Shown here in pieces: positions 18,313-26,216 of a DNA stretch of 51,349 nucleotides. Within the stretch, counting starts at the first letter, position 1; every line of letters starts with the position of its first letter. The position numbers and the translations under genes are program-made. Location: NCBI GenBank assembly GCA_947388185.1, contig CANDQP010000006.1, forward strand, positions 1 to 51,349, given 5' to 3'. The notes below the pieces were generated by a model. It was not told where the DNA came from. It worked only from the letters and a program-made list of their open reading frames with translations, and ran no database searches. Source of the DNA: an uncultured Dorea sp. GTDB taxonomy: Bacteria > Bacillota > Clostridia > Lachnospirales > Lachnospiraceae.

Positions 18313-18445
18313 GGCGAAAAGCAGGATAAAAAACATCAATGGTTTTAGACCCCTGATTTACATCCTTACATCAAACTTACATCATTTGGTGCAGAAAGTT
18401 GTGCAGAGGTCAAAAAATCGCACATTTCATATAACTATATTGATT
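18313..18445. other. left edge of the accessory island
   Basis: There is no gene here. TTACATC occurs three times (from 18358, 18366 and 18377) within 26 bp. The DNA becomes clearly richer in A+T than the core. I see no integrase gene or tRNA at this edge. Confidence 0.5.
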
Positions 18446-18473
18446 TTGACAAGAGAAATAAACGAATTACAAT
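18446..18473 (+). promoter_or_regulatory. predicted promoter at the island edge
   Basis: A perfect TTGACA (18446-18451) and TACAAT (18468-18473) are separated by 16 bp. Transcription would run almost at once into the terminator at 18479-18526. Confidence 0.7.
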
Positions 18474-18478
18474 GAAAA

Positions 18479-18526
18479 GGGGATTGCGGAATTATCCAAT
18501 AGGAGATTTTGCAATCCTCTTTTTTG
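18479..18526 (+). terminator. intrinsic terminator at the island edge
   Basis: GGGGATTGC (18479-18487) pairs with GCAATCCTC (18511-18519), with one G-U pair, and seven T residues follow. It could end the greA-lysS transcript or act as an attenuator for the promoter at 18446-18473. Confidence 0.82.
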
Positions 18527-18542
18527 TTGCCATGCATACGAC

Positions 18543-18565
18543 AAAAACGTCCAGTGGACGTTTTT
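18543..18565. repeat. perfect 10-bp palindrome, candidate operator
   Basis: AAAAACGTCC (18543-18552) and GGACGTTTTT (18556-18565) are exact complements around AGT. It lies about 135 bp upstream of the XRE regulator at 18702. As RNA it would also form a hairpin followed by T residues, so a terminator is an alternative reading. Confidence 0.7.
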
Positions 18566-18701
18566 AAGTTGTCATGCGTTCAGAGGAAACTATCAACGGC
18601 AGGTTCTCTTAGAGGTTTACAATACAGTGAAAATGTGTGATAATTACATCGTAGTTTATTGCTCCGATATGAAAGATATTTCATATAAAGGAGGAACAAC
18701 A

Positions 18702-18926
18702 ATGAACTGCAAAAATAAGATAGACAAAAAGGCAACAGGGCATAGGCTCTATCGGTTAATTGAAGAATCTAAAATGACATATGCAGAAATTGCAGAATAT
18801 TTAGGTTTGCAATCGCCGAGAGTTATATATGAGTGGGTTTCTGGAAAAAAACTTCCATCAACTGAAAATTTATATAACCTTGCTGATTTGTTTCAAGTGA
18901 AAATGGAAGATATCCTCCGCGTTTGA
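18702..18926 (+). CDS. small XRE-family HTH regulator
   Basis: This 74-residue protein is almost entirely a Cro/C1-type helix-turn-helix. MTYAEIAEYLGLQSPRVIYE forms helices 2 and 3, followed by WVSGKKLPSTENLYNLADLF and the usual MEDIL end. Such small regulators commonly control mobile-element or toxin-antitoxin genes; targets are unknown. ATG 18702 is supported by AAAGGAGG (18687-18694), whereas the in-frame ATG at 18627 would add 25 unrelated residues. The palindrome at 18543-18565 upstream could be its operator. Its last codons form part of its own terminator. Confidence 0.88.
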   Translation: MNCKNKIDKKATGHRLYRLIEESKMTYAEIAEYLGLQSPRVIYEWVSGKKLPSTENLYNLADLFQVKMEDILRV

Positions 18927-18943
18927 GGGTGTCTTCCTTTTTT
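18905..18943 (+). terminator. terminator overlapping the XRE gene's 3' end
   Basis: GGAAGATATCCTC (18905-18917) pairs with GAGGGTGTCTTCC (18925-18937) through 13 pairs including G-U, and TTTTTT follows. Confidence 0.88.
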
Positions 18944-18957
18944 GAACTGTTGGTACA

Positions 18958-18985
18958 TTGATAAATCAGCATATTCACGTATAAT
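18958..18985 (+). promoter_or_regulatory. promoter of the 19169-20339 cassette
   Basis: TTGATA (18958-18963) and a perfect TATAAT (18980-18985) are separated by 16 bp. The predicted transcript has a leader of about 175 nt that ends in a strong hairpin. Confidence 0.75.
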
Positions 18986-19129
18986 GATTTGTATAAGATT
19001 TACTTGTGTGTTACAATCAAAACACATAAGAAATATTGGAACGCGTTATGTTCTGATTGGTGCCTATAAACAAAACGCTTGTTAGAGTGGTAAATATCTT
19101 ATGCATTAGCTTAATAATCAATTAGGCGG

Positions 19130-19158
19130 GACACTCTCTTTTTAGAGAGTGTCTTTTT
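19130..19158 (+). terminator. leader terminator / attenuator before the cassette
   Basis: GACACTCTCT (19130-19139) and AGAGAGTGTC (19144-19153) form a perfect 10-bp stem with a 4-nt loop followed by TTTTT. The ribosome binding site begins right after it, so it lies between promoter and gene. AGAGTG (19084-19089) in the leader is complementary to CACTCT (19132-19137) in the left arm and could form an antiterminator. Confidence 0.85.
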
Positions 19159-19168
19159 AGGAGGAGAC

Positions 19169-20140
19169 ATGAAAAAAGACAGAAGTAATCAAAAATTAAC
19201 AAAAGCTGATTTTGAAAAATTTGCGTATCATGATACTCGATTTTATGGTTTGTTTTATACAAAGACGGATAATGGAATCAAAGTAAAAATTGACCCAAAA
19301 CGAATGAGAAGTACTGTAGGCTGTATGTTATCTTATGAACAGGCGAAAATTATCAATAAAAGACAGACACATTATTTTTATCCAAAGAAAAGCGAATATG
19401 AGGATTATTGCTGCAATATGTTCGCAGATAGGATAAGAGATATTCAAAACTATTGGGAAGAACATTATAAAGAACTGATAACTTATGCAAAGAAAAGAAT
19501 TGAGAAGCCAAGAGAATTAATGCCGGGGGATAATATGTTGCTTATGCAGGGCATAGCGGAATATGACGAAGCGGTAATGATGTCAAATTGGGAAAATATG
19601 AAAAACCAGTATGAATATGCTGAGAAATGTTTTGAGGTGGTTGCAAGTCTGTATGCTTCTTTTATACATCAAATGGCATCTCAGATTGAAGCGGTTACTG
19701 TTTTAGTTCTTTCAAAACAAAATGCAATGCATGACCGATTTGATAGGAATACGTTATATGCGACTGCTGTTGGAAGAGATAAAAAAGTTGATGAGTTACC
19801 TTCCTTTAAATATTACGATAAACTCTATTGTTTATGGAATTTTATAAAGCATAACAGTACTTCGACTTATGAAAAATTGCATTCAGTATACCCAGAATTG
19901 ATTTATGAAGATGCAGAATATAAACAAGGTTTTTCCGCTTTTCACATTATAAAATTTTCAGATGAGTTAATCGTAGAATTGTTAAATGGCTGTGATTCAT
20001 TTTTTAAGGAATACTGTGAGTTAGTATATAAGGAAAACTATGATGAGGCGCAGTGGAATTATGGCAGATATTTTTTAGATATAGTGGATGAGCAAATAGA
20101 ATTAATAACAAATCCTTTAGGATTGCCGTGGTATATTTAA
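19169..20140 (+). CDS. unrecognised protein, attenuator-controlled, possibly HEPN-like
   Basis: I do not recognise this 323-residue protein. It has no signal peptide or membrane segment and is rich in aromatic and charged residues. The N-terminal third contains FAYHDTRFYGLFYTKTD and MRSTVGCMLSYEQAKIINKR. The middle is helical (YEYAEKCFEVVASLYASFIHQM). The C-terminal third has LYCLWNFIKHNSTSTYEKL, which recalls the helix and K-x-x-H pattern of HEPN proteins, but this is weak. AGGAGGAG (19159-19166) directly precedes the ATG. It is expressed from a promoter about 200 bp upstream through a leader with a strong terminator, and a small acidic gene follows 16 bp later. The frame is intact although many island neighbours are broken. 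Confidence 0.75.
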   Translation: MKKDRSNQKLTKADFEKFAYHDTRFYGLFYTKTDNGIKVKIDPKRMRSTVGCMLSYEQAKIINKRQTHYFYPKKSEYEDYCCNMFADRIRDIQNYWEEHYKELITYAKKRIEKPRELMPGDNMLLMQGIAEYDEAVMMSNWENMKNQYEYAEKCFEVVASLYASFIHQMASQIEAVTVLVLSKQNAMHDRFDRNTLYATAVGRDKKVDELPSFKYYDKLYCLWNFIKHNSTSTYEKLHSVYPELIYEDAEYKQGFSAFHIIKFSDELIVELLNGCDSFFKEYCELVYKENYDEAQWNYGRYFLDIVDEQIELITNPLGLPWYI

Positions 20141-20156
20141 TGTGAGGAGGAACAAC

Positions 20157-20339
20157 ATGAGTAAGAATTTTTTTGATTTTGACGATGATGATTTTGGAAT
20201 GTCCATATCTGACAATATGGCAGTTGATTCAGAGGGGAATTTTATGATGCGAATGTCGGATAATATGGCTATGGATATGGCTATGGATACAGGAGATATT
20301 CATTTTATTTCTGGGTGGTCTGATGAGGAGGATGATTAA
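20157..20339 (+). CDS. small highly acidic protein of unknown function
   Basis: This 60-residue protein is dominated by Asp, Met and Phe. It begins MSKNFFDFDDDDFG, repeats the phrase SDNMA twice, contains MAMDMAMD, and ends in GWSDEEDD. It has almost no basic residues, so it could bind a basic partner or mimic DNA, but no function can be assigned. TGAGGAGG (20143-20150) precedes ATG 20157. It lies 16 bp after the unrecognised 323-residue gene and almost certainly shares its transcript, so the two may work together. Confidence 0.7.
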   Translation: MSKNFFDFDDDDFGMSISDNMAVDSEGNFMMRMSDNMAMDMAMDTGDIHFISGWSDEEDD

Positions 20340-20482
20340 AATTAAAGCATAGAGATGTTGTGGTGTGAAAATTGTCCGTAATGTAGTAGATTCTATGATT
20401 TTGGAAGAATCATGAGGATTGCAAACTATTTTTCCTAAAGGATATTTTCTATACTAGCTATAAGAAGTAGAGGAGGTTCGAT

Positions 20483-21696
20483 ATGAAAAATAGTTTAGCA
20501 GCTATGCATCCAGAGATTGCAGATGAGTGGTCGGAGAAGAACTTACCGCTTACACCTGATAAAGTAACATATGACTCAAATAGACAGGTATGGTGGAAAG
20601 GAGCAACATTAGAACCAGAGCTTGCATTGGAATGGTCTGATAAAAATAAAATCTTAAAACCTACTACGGTTGGAACAGGTTCACACAAAAAAATTATTTG
20701 GAAAGGTAAATGCGGACATGAGTGGACGGCAAGCGTGAAAAACCGTGTGAAAGGCAGCGGATGTCCTTATTGTTCTCATAATCTCGTGTTAGAGGGAATT
20801 TCCTCAAGTAGCTGCTGAGTGGGCGGAAAGAAATTATCCGTTACGCCCAACTATGGTTGCAGCCTATTCTAACCGCAAAGTCTGGTGGAAATGCAGCAAG
20901 GGGCATGAATGGAATACGTTGATTTCAACTCGTTCATATGGAAGCCGATGCCCTTATTGCAGTGGAAATATTCTTCTTAAAGGATTCAACGACTTTGCGA
21001 CAAAGCAGCCAGAGCTTGCATTGGAATGGTAGGAGCACAACCTGTCTTTGACGCCAGATATGATAAATGAAAAGTCGCGAAAAAATGTTTGGTGGAGATG
21101 CAGAAAATGCGAATATGAATGGAAAGCAGTGATTCATTCACGGGTAAAAGGGGCGGAATGTCCTGTATGTGCTGACCGTGCCGTACTTTCTGGATATAAT
21201 GAATTGGCGACAACCGACCCGAACCTGCTTGCCCAGTGGGATTATGATAAGAATACCGATGTTTCTCCTGAACATATATCAAGAAGCTCAATGCGAAAAT
21301 TTGGTGGAAATGTGGATTTGGACATTCGTGGAAAGGAAAGATTTCAGAAAGAGCTATAGAGGGGAAAGGATGCAGGGAATGTGAAAAAGAATACCAAAGT
21401 GTATTTCCGCAATTAGCAGTCAGCTATTATGCTGCAAAAAAGGATTGAAAGTGCTGTTAAATTCTGACGAGATTATTGGAATTCCAATGGAAATCTATAT
21501 ACCAGAAGAAAAAGTTGCCGTAGAATCATTTGCCGGGACACAGGAAATTGATAGCCTAAAAGAATATTTGTGCAGACAGAGGGGAATTAAATTTGTAATT
21601 TTTATTTCTTCGGATGTGGATGATGATGTGGCGTTTATAAGAAAGCGTTTTAATGAATGGAGAAAAATAAATAATCCCCTTTTCAGAATTATGTAG
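20483..21696 (+). pseudogene. broken zinc-ribbon protein with nuclease-like C-terminus
   Basis: The region reads as one protein in pieces. It has several repeats of a zinc-ribbon unit (W-x-C-x-x-GHEW followed by CPYC or CPVC), as in the DUF4379 probable zinc-ribbon family, and ends with IGIPMEIYIPEEKVAVESFAG, which resembles the core strand of Vsr-like endonucleases. The reading frame is lost near 20797, a TAG interrupts it at 21030-21032, and frame is lost again near 21290 and 21440. It starts well, at ATG 20483 behind AGAGGAGG (20469-20476). The four lesions make it a decayed gene. The first intact piece encodes 111 residues and might still make a small protein. Confidence 0.8.
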
Positions 21697-21802
21697 CCAT
21701 AAAAACGGGCTTATAAATATACATTGCAAGCAACAGGTAAATATTTTATAATCAAATCTATAAATCGTAAATTTGTAGGAGATATACAGATGTGCGAAAA
21801 TT

Positions 21803-22051
21803 ATACTAGACAATCATTACCGACAAAGATTTATAGCACAATATTTAGAAGTAGGTTATTGGAATGAGTACCTTCTGGAGAAAGATGTAGTCTTTCTATT
21901 TCATCTGGAAGATGGAATAAAGAGGTATGAGGTGAAAAATTATAGTAATGATGAAGTCTTATCATTATGTGAAAAGCTTTGTGGATGTAAATTCAAATCT
22001 ATAAAGGATATGCTCAAAGAAAATCACTATTATAGTGATAAGATAGAATAA
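21803..22051 (+). pseudogene. remnant of an unrecognised gene without a start codon
   Basis: An 82-codon open frame reads ILDNHYRQRFIAQYLEVGYW, then LEDGIKRYEVKNY and ends in NHYYSDKIE. It looks like real protein, but the frame has no ATG, GTG or TTG near its start and no ribosome binding site. I take it to be the 3' part of a gene whose start is lost or shifted. I do not recognise the family. Confidence 0.5.
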
Positions 22052-22180
22052 TGATTATCAAGTGCTTTATGATAAACTTAAAACAGCAATTGTGGAAGTA
22101 GGTATTTAATTTCCCTACTACTAATAGTTGTATAGTTATTTTTTGGATAAAATATTGTATATTAGGGGTACAGGAGAGTT

Positions 22181-22684
22181 ATGGAAGAAACTTTTGCTAA
22201 GCGGTTAAAACAAATTCGTAATCAAAGAAATTTTACATAAGAACAACTTGCAAAGATAACTAAAATATCTGTACAGTCAATAAGAAATTATGAACAAAGT
22301 ATTAGTGAACAGCCCGCAGCAGAATACCTATTGGCTTTAGCAAAAGCTTTAGATGTAACTCCTGAATATTTATTATTAGGAGAGAAGAATATGAATATAT
22401 ATACAGACGCAATTAAAGCAGAACTCAAACAGCTTGCAGATTATGACAAAATATCTGAAATTAAGAATGAAGGATTAAATTCAACTTACTTACCGTATCT
22501 TGAGATGAGCGAGAAATTAGTATCAGAAATTACGAAATATTGGAATGGAAAAGGTATATTTGATACTCGTTGTAATCGTAATTATGTTCAAGATGTAATA
22601 TTAAAATATTGTCAGAATAGAGCAGAATATAAACGGAAATTTAATATAAAAGATACGGAGGATATTAAAGATGAAGAAATTTGA
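22181..22684 (+). pseudogene. XRE-family regulator with a nonsense codon in the HTH
   Basis: From ATG 22181 (behind AGGAGAG, 22172-22178) the frame reads MEETFAKRLKQIRNQRNFT, then a TAA at 22238-22240, then EQLAKITKISVQSIRNYE and onwards to 22684. The expected residue at the stop is Gln, so a CAA to TAA change is likely. Downstream is an 85 or so residue helical C-terminal part. A fragment could start at ATG 22331, but it would lack most of the helix-turn-helix. Its end overlaps the DUF5713-like gene by 14 nt. Confidence 0.8.
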
Positions 22685-22997
22685 TGCTGATTATGAGTTA
22701 CTTGACAGTATGTATCGAGATGGATACTTTCCAGATTTTTTAGTAGATAAGGTAAAGGAATTAGTGGAAAATGTCATTACTTTTCTGGAAACAGGAGAGA
22801 GGGATTCCGAAGAAATACAAAGTAAATTTGATGAAATGACTTTAGCGATTAACGACCTACAGGAAGAATTTGAAGAAAATCAAAGTGAATTAGAGACTGT
22901 TGCAAGAGAGAGCATCGCAGAGACAGTAGAATATATTTTGGAATGGTTTAATATAGACATGGATGTAGAAGATGCCATTGGCGAACGTGACTGGTAA
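22671..22997 (+). CDS. DUF5713-like protein
   Basis: This 108-residue acidic, helical protein contains GYFPDFLVDKVKELVE, a long middle helix (FDEMTLAINDLQEEFEEN), SIAETVEYILEWFNID and the terminal ERDW. This pattern matches the uncharacterised DUF5713 family as I remember it. No catalytic motif or membrane segment is visible. The start at 22671 follows CGGAGG (22655-22660) and overlaps the broken XRE gene by 14 nt, an arrangement that recalls regulator/partner pairs, but no toxin or antitoxin role can be shown. A terminator follows at 23053. Confidence 0.75.
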   Translation: MKKFDADYELLDSMYRDGYFPDFLVDKVKELVENVITFLETGERDSEEIQSKFDEMTLAINDLQEEFEENQSELETVARESIAETVEYILEWFNIDMDVEDAIGERDW

Positions 22998-23052
22998 GGT
23001 TTAAATAATTATATCTTTACCAGAAATACAAAATTAAATATCAATTTTACAT

Positions 23053-23091
23053 AGCCGAGAGATTTCATTTGAGAAAATCCCCCGGCTTTTT
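23053..23091 (+). terminator. intrinsic terminator after the DUF5713-like gene
   Basis: AGCCGAGAGATTT (23053-23065) pairs imperfectly with AAATCCCCCGGCT and TTTTTC follows. Confidence 0.7.
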
Positions 23092-23116
23092 CTATTTCTG
23101 GAGGTGATTTTATTGA

Positions 23117-24098
23117 ATGAAAGGTAACAGATCTTATGCACAGATTGCGCCTGAAGTGCTTGAACAGGCAAGGCAGATAGATTTACTGACCTACTTACAG
23201 CATTATGAGCCGGGCAACTTAAAACGTGTCGCAGGTAATGTGTATTGTACCAGAGAGCATGACAGTTTGAAGATTTCCAATGGAAAATGGTATTGGTGGT
23301 CGAGAGGTTTCGGCGGCATTTCCGCGCTTGATTATCTTATCAAGGTCAAGGATTATGAATTTGTAGAAGTTGTGGAAATTCTTACAGGACAGACAATGAC
23401 AGACTGGAAACCGATACCCATAACCCCGATTAGAAACGAACCGAAAGTGCTGCTCCTGCCACCAAAGAATAAGAGTTGTGACAAAGTGACGAAGTATCTT
23501 TTGGGGCGCGGCATTGATTATTCTCTCATACAGGAGTGCATTGCCGACGGTATTATTTTTGGAAGCTCCGATTATCACAATGCCGTTTTTATAGGAAAAG
23601 ATGAAAACGGAGTACCGAAATATGCCGCCTATCGTGGTACAAAAGGAGATTTTAAACGCGATGCATCGGGGAGTGACAAGCGGTATTCTTTTAGGATGCT
23701 TGCAAAAGAACCATGTGAATCTGTACATTTGTTTGAAGCAGCCATTGATTTACTTTCCTATGCCACCTATTTAAAGTGTAAGGGAAAGGATTATCACAGG
23801 GGGAATCTGCTTTTTTTGTCGGGGGTGTATCAGCCTAAGAAAGAGATAAAAGATAGCAAACTGCCCATTGCCCTTACTACTTTTTAAGAGCAAATCCACA
23901 GATTAAGATTATTTATCTTCATTTGGATATGGATAAAGTAGGTCGGCTTTGTACCGCCGAGTTAAAAGAACTGTTGAAGAACGAATATAAAATCGTTGAT
24001 TCTCCGCCGCCAATTGGTAAGGATTTCAACGATTTTTATTATCTTATCTGGGAATGGAAAGACCGAAATCTAACAGGGAAAGGAGTGATGCCCGTTGA
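23117..24098 (+). pseudogene. frameshifted DUF3991/TOPRIM protein of integrative elements
   Basis: The N-terminal half (residues 1-256 up to 23887) has the CHC2/DUF3991-like region with NVYCTREHDSLKISNGKWYW and GGISALDYLI, then a TOPRIM-like part (VHLFEAAIDLLSYATYL). The frame is lost at a T run near 23880-23885 and continues as RANPQIKIIYLHLDMDKVGR in the next frame. A second slip near 24035 leads to the proper end (MERPKSNRERSDAR, stop 24096-24098). Such proteins are typical cargo of Clostridial conjugative elements, where they are thought to act in DNA processing. The start ATG 23117 follows GGAGGTGA (23100-23107). Both slips are in homopolymer runs, so sequencing error is possible. Confidence 0.8.
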
Positions 24099-24184
24099 TT
24101 GTATGATGGTTTTCTGTAAGGAACAGTCAATAAATTCAGTCGGAATTTATAAAAATATTGAAGCGGAAAGCGAGGAAACTATTA

Positions 24185-24475
24185 TTGAAAGAATACAAAG
24201 CAAAGCTTAATGCCCATTATGGAAAGACTATCAGTATCTATGCCGACGACCCTGAACAGGCGGCAGAAAAACTAAAAACAGTTCTTTTTGATACTGATGC
24301 AGTTCAATTTTTGGAGGAAGATTTTGTTCATAGAAAAGCTGATATTACCGATGCCCATAAGCAGAGTACTAAAGAAATGGAATCAAAAGACAGATTCTTA
24401 AAGGGCGGTTGCTGTTCGGATTGTCTCTGTCAATGTGCGATATGCAGAGGATATTGTGGCGAGGACGGATATTAA
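24185..24475 (+). CDS. small protein with a cysteine-rich tail
   Basis: This 96-residue protein begins MKEYKAKLNAHYGKTISIYA from a TTG codon behind GCGAGGAA (24170-24177). The middle is helical (PEQAAEKLKTVLFDTDAVQF) and the tail has eight cysteines in CCSDCLCQCAICRGYC, suggesting metal binding. I do not recognise it. It follows the broken TOPRIM gene, as small cargo genes do in conjugative elements. An overlapping 40-codon frame (ATG 24088 to 24210) also has a ribosome binding site, and I cannot say which is used. Confidence 0.5.
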   Translation: MKEYKAKLNAHYGKTISIYADDPEQAAEKLKTVLFDTDAVQFLEEDFVHRKADITDAHKQSTKEMESKDRFLKGGCCSDCLCQCAICRGYCGEDGY

Positions 24476-24492
24476 GACACGTCTTACCAAGC

Positions 24493-24606
24493 CCTACCTT
24501 TTTCGGATGGGTATTTGGATTTGGCGGCAAGGTTCAGATACTTGCGCCAGAGAGTGTAAAAGAGCGGTACAGGCAGATGATTAGGCAGGCGAGTGAAGAA
24601 ATGTGA
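24493..24606 (+). pseudogene. 3' remnant of a WYL-domain regulator
   Basis: The frame reads FGWVFGFGGKVQILAPESV followed by KERYRQMIRQASEEM and a stop. This matches the last segment of WYL-domain transcription regulators. Everything before it is missing, and the frame enters directly from the cysteine-rich gene's 3' end, so this is a deletion scar. Confidence 0.65.
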
Positions 24607-24878
24607 AATAAATATAGGAGCGACAGATTGCTAAAATGATAATGGAGAAATTCCGCTTGCTAAGTGAGATTTCTTTTCATATGGGGATTAGAATACTATA
24701 TAGTTAATATGTTAATGTCTTTGTTGTAGACGATTATACTTTGAAAAGCTGTAAATAAGTACTCGGATACCTTTCGGGCATTGTTGGAAAGGCGGATTTA
24801 TGATAATATTGAACTAAATAAAATGTTATATATCGTTTCAAAGGAGTTAAGAAATAGACTATAAGATAAAGTAACTAT

Positions 24879-26213
24879 GTGGACAACAAGAAAGAGCTGG
24901 AACGGGCAGAATTGCATCGTACAATATGAAATATTGCCAATGATTTGCGTGGGAGCGTAGACGGATGGGATTTTAAACAGTATGTATTAGGAATGTTGTT
25001 TTATCGTTATATATCAGAGAATTTGGCAAATTACATCAATCAAGGAGAAATTTTTAAAGGATTGTTTGATGATATTGACGTAAATAGTAATAAATTGGGC
25101 GGTACTGTTGCAAAAAGAAATGAAAAGCTAGTTAAATTGATGGACGGTATTGCTGATATGAAATTAGGCAATTACAAAGATAATACGATAGACGCATTTG
25201 GTGATGCCTATGAATATTTGATGGGTATGTATGCATCCAATGCAGGTAAAAGCGGTGGAGAGTATTATACGCCGCAGGAAGTATCGGAACTGCTGACTAA
25301 ACTTACAGTAGTAGGGAAAACAGAAGTTAAAGGTATATGACCCTGCTTGCGGTTCTGGTTCGTTACTTTTGAAATTTGCAAAGGTTCTGGGACGCGAAAA
25401 TGTGAGACTGGGATTCTATGGACAGGAAATTAATATTACGACATATAACCTGTGTCGTATCAATATGTTTTTGCATGATATTGATTATGATAAATTTGAT
25501 ATTGCGCATGGAGAAACATTAACGGAGCCGCAGCATTGGGATGATGAACCATTTGAAGCAATTGTTTCTAATCCGCCGTATTCTATTAAATGGGAGGGAG
25601 ATGGAGATACAATTTTAATTAGCGACCCTCGGTTTTCTCCGGCAGGTGTATTAGCACCAAAATCCAAAGCTGACCTTGCTTTTATCATGCATTCACTTTC
25701 ATGGTTGGCAACAAACGGCACAGGTGCGATTGTTTGTTTTCCGGGAGTTATGTATCGAGGAGGAGCTGAGCAGAAAATACGGAAATATCTGATTGATAAT
25801 TCGTTTATAGACTGTATTATTCAATTGCCAGATAACTTATTTTACGGTACATCTATAGCAACATGTATTATGGTATTGAAAAATCGAGACTGGATAACAA
25901 TGTATTATTTATTGATGCTTCTAAAGAATGTACGAAAGTAACAAATAGTAACAAATTAGAGGAGAAACATATTGATAAAATACTGGACGCATTTGTAAAG
26001 CGTGAAAATCAAGAATATTTTTGCTCACTTGTGGCGAGTGAAAAGATTGCAGAGGAAGATTACAACCTGTCTGTATCTACTTATGTTGAGCAGGAAGATA
26101 CTACAGAAAAAATAGTCATCAAGGTACTTAATGCTGAGATAAAACGTATCGTAAAACGTGAACAAGTATTACGTGATGAAATAGATAAAATTATTACAGA
26201 AATTGAGGGATAA
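24879..26213 (+). pseudogene. hsdM: broken type I restriction methylase HsdM
   Basis: The sequence is an adenine-specific methyltransferase subunit: ANDLRGSVDGWDFKQYVLG near the N-terminus, GGEYYTPQEVSELL, the SAM site [13 protein letters not shown], and the catalytic NPPY in [10 protein letters not shown]. From the likely start GTG 24879 there is a TGA at 24927-24929 where Trp is expected. The frame is lost near 25330 just before the SAM motif, and again at an A run near 25878. The final piece runs to 26213. Three lesions should abolish modification. The next gene starts 3 bp later. About 270 bp upstream of the start hold no gene. Confidence 0.88.
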
Positions 26214-26216
26214 TTA

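Noticed and set aside
22331-22684. Separate 117-codon gene after the XRE nonsense codon
   Set aside because: It is the in-frame continuation of the interrupted regulator and lacks its own ribosome binding site.
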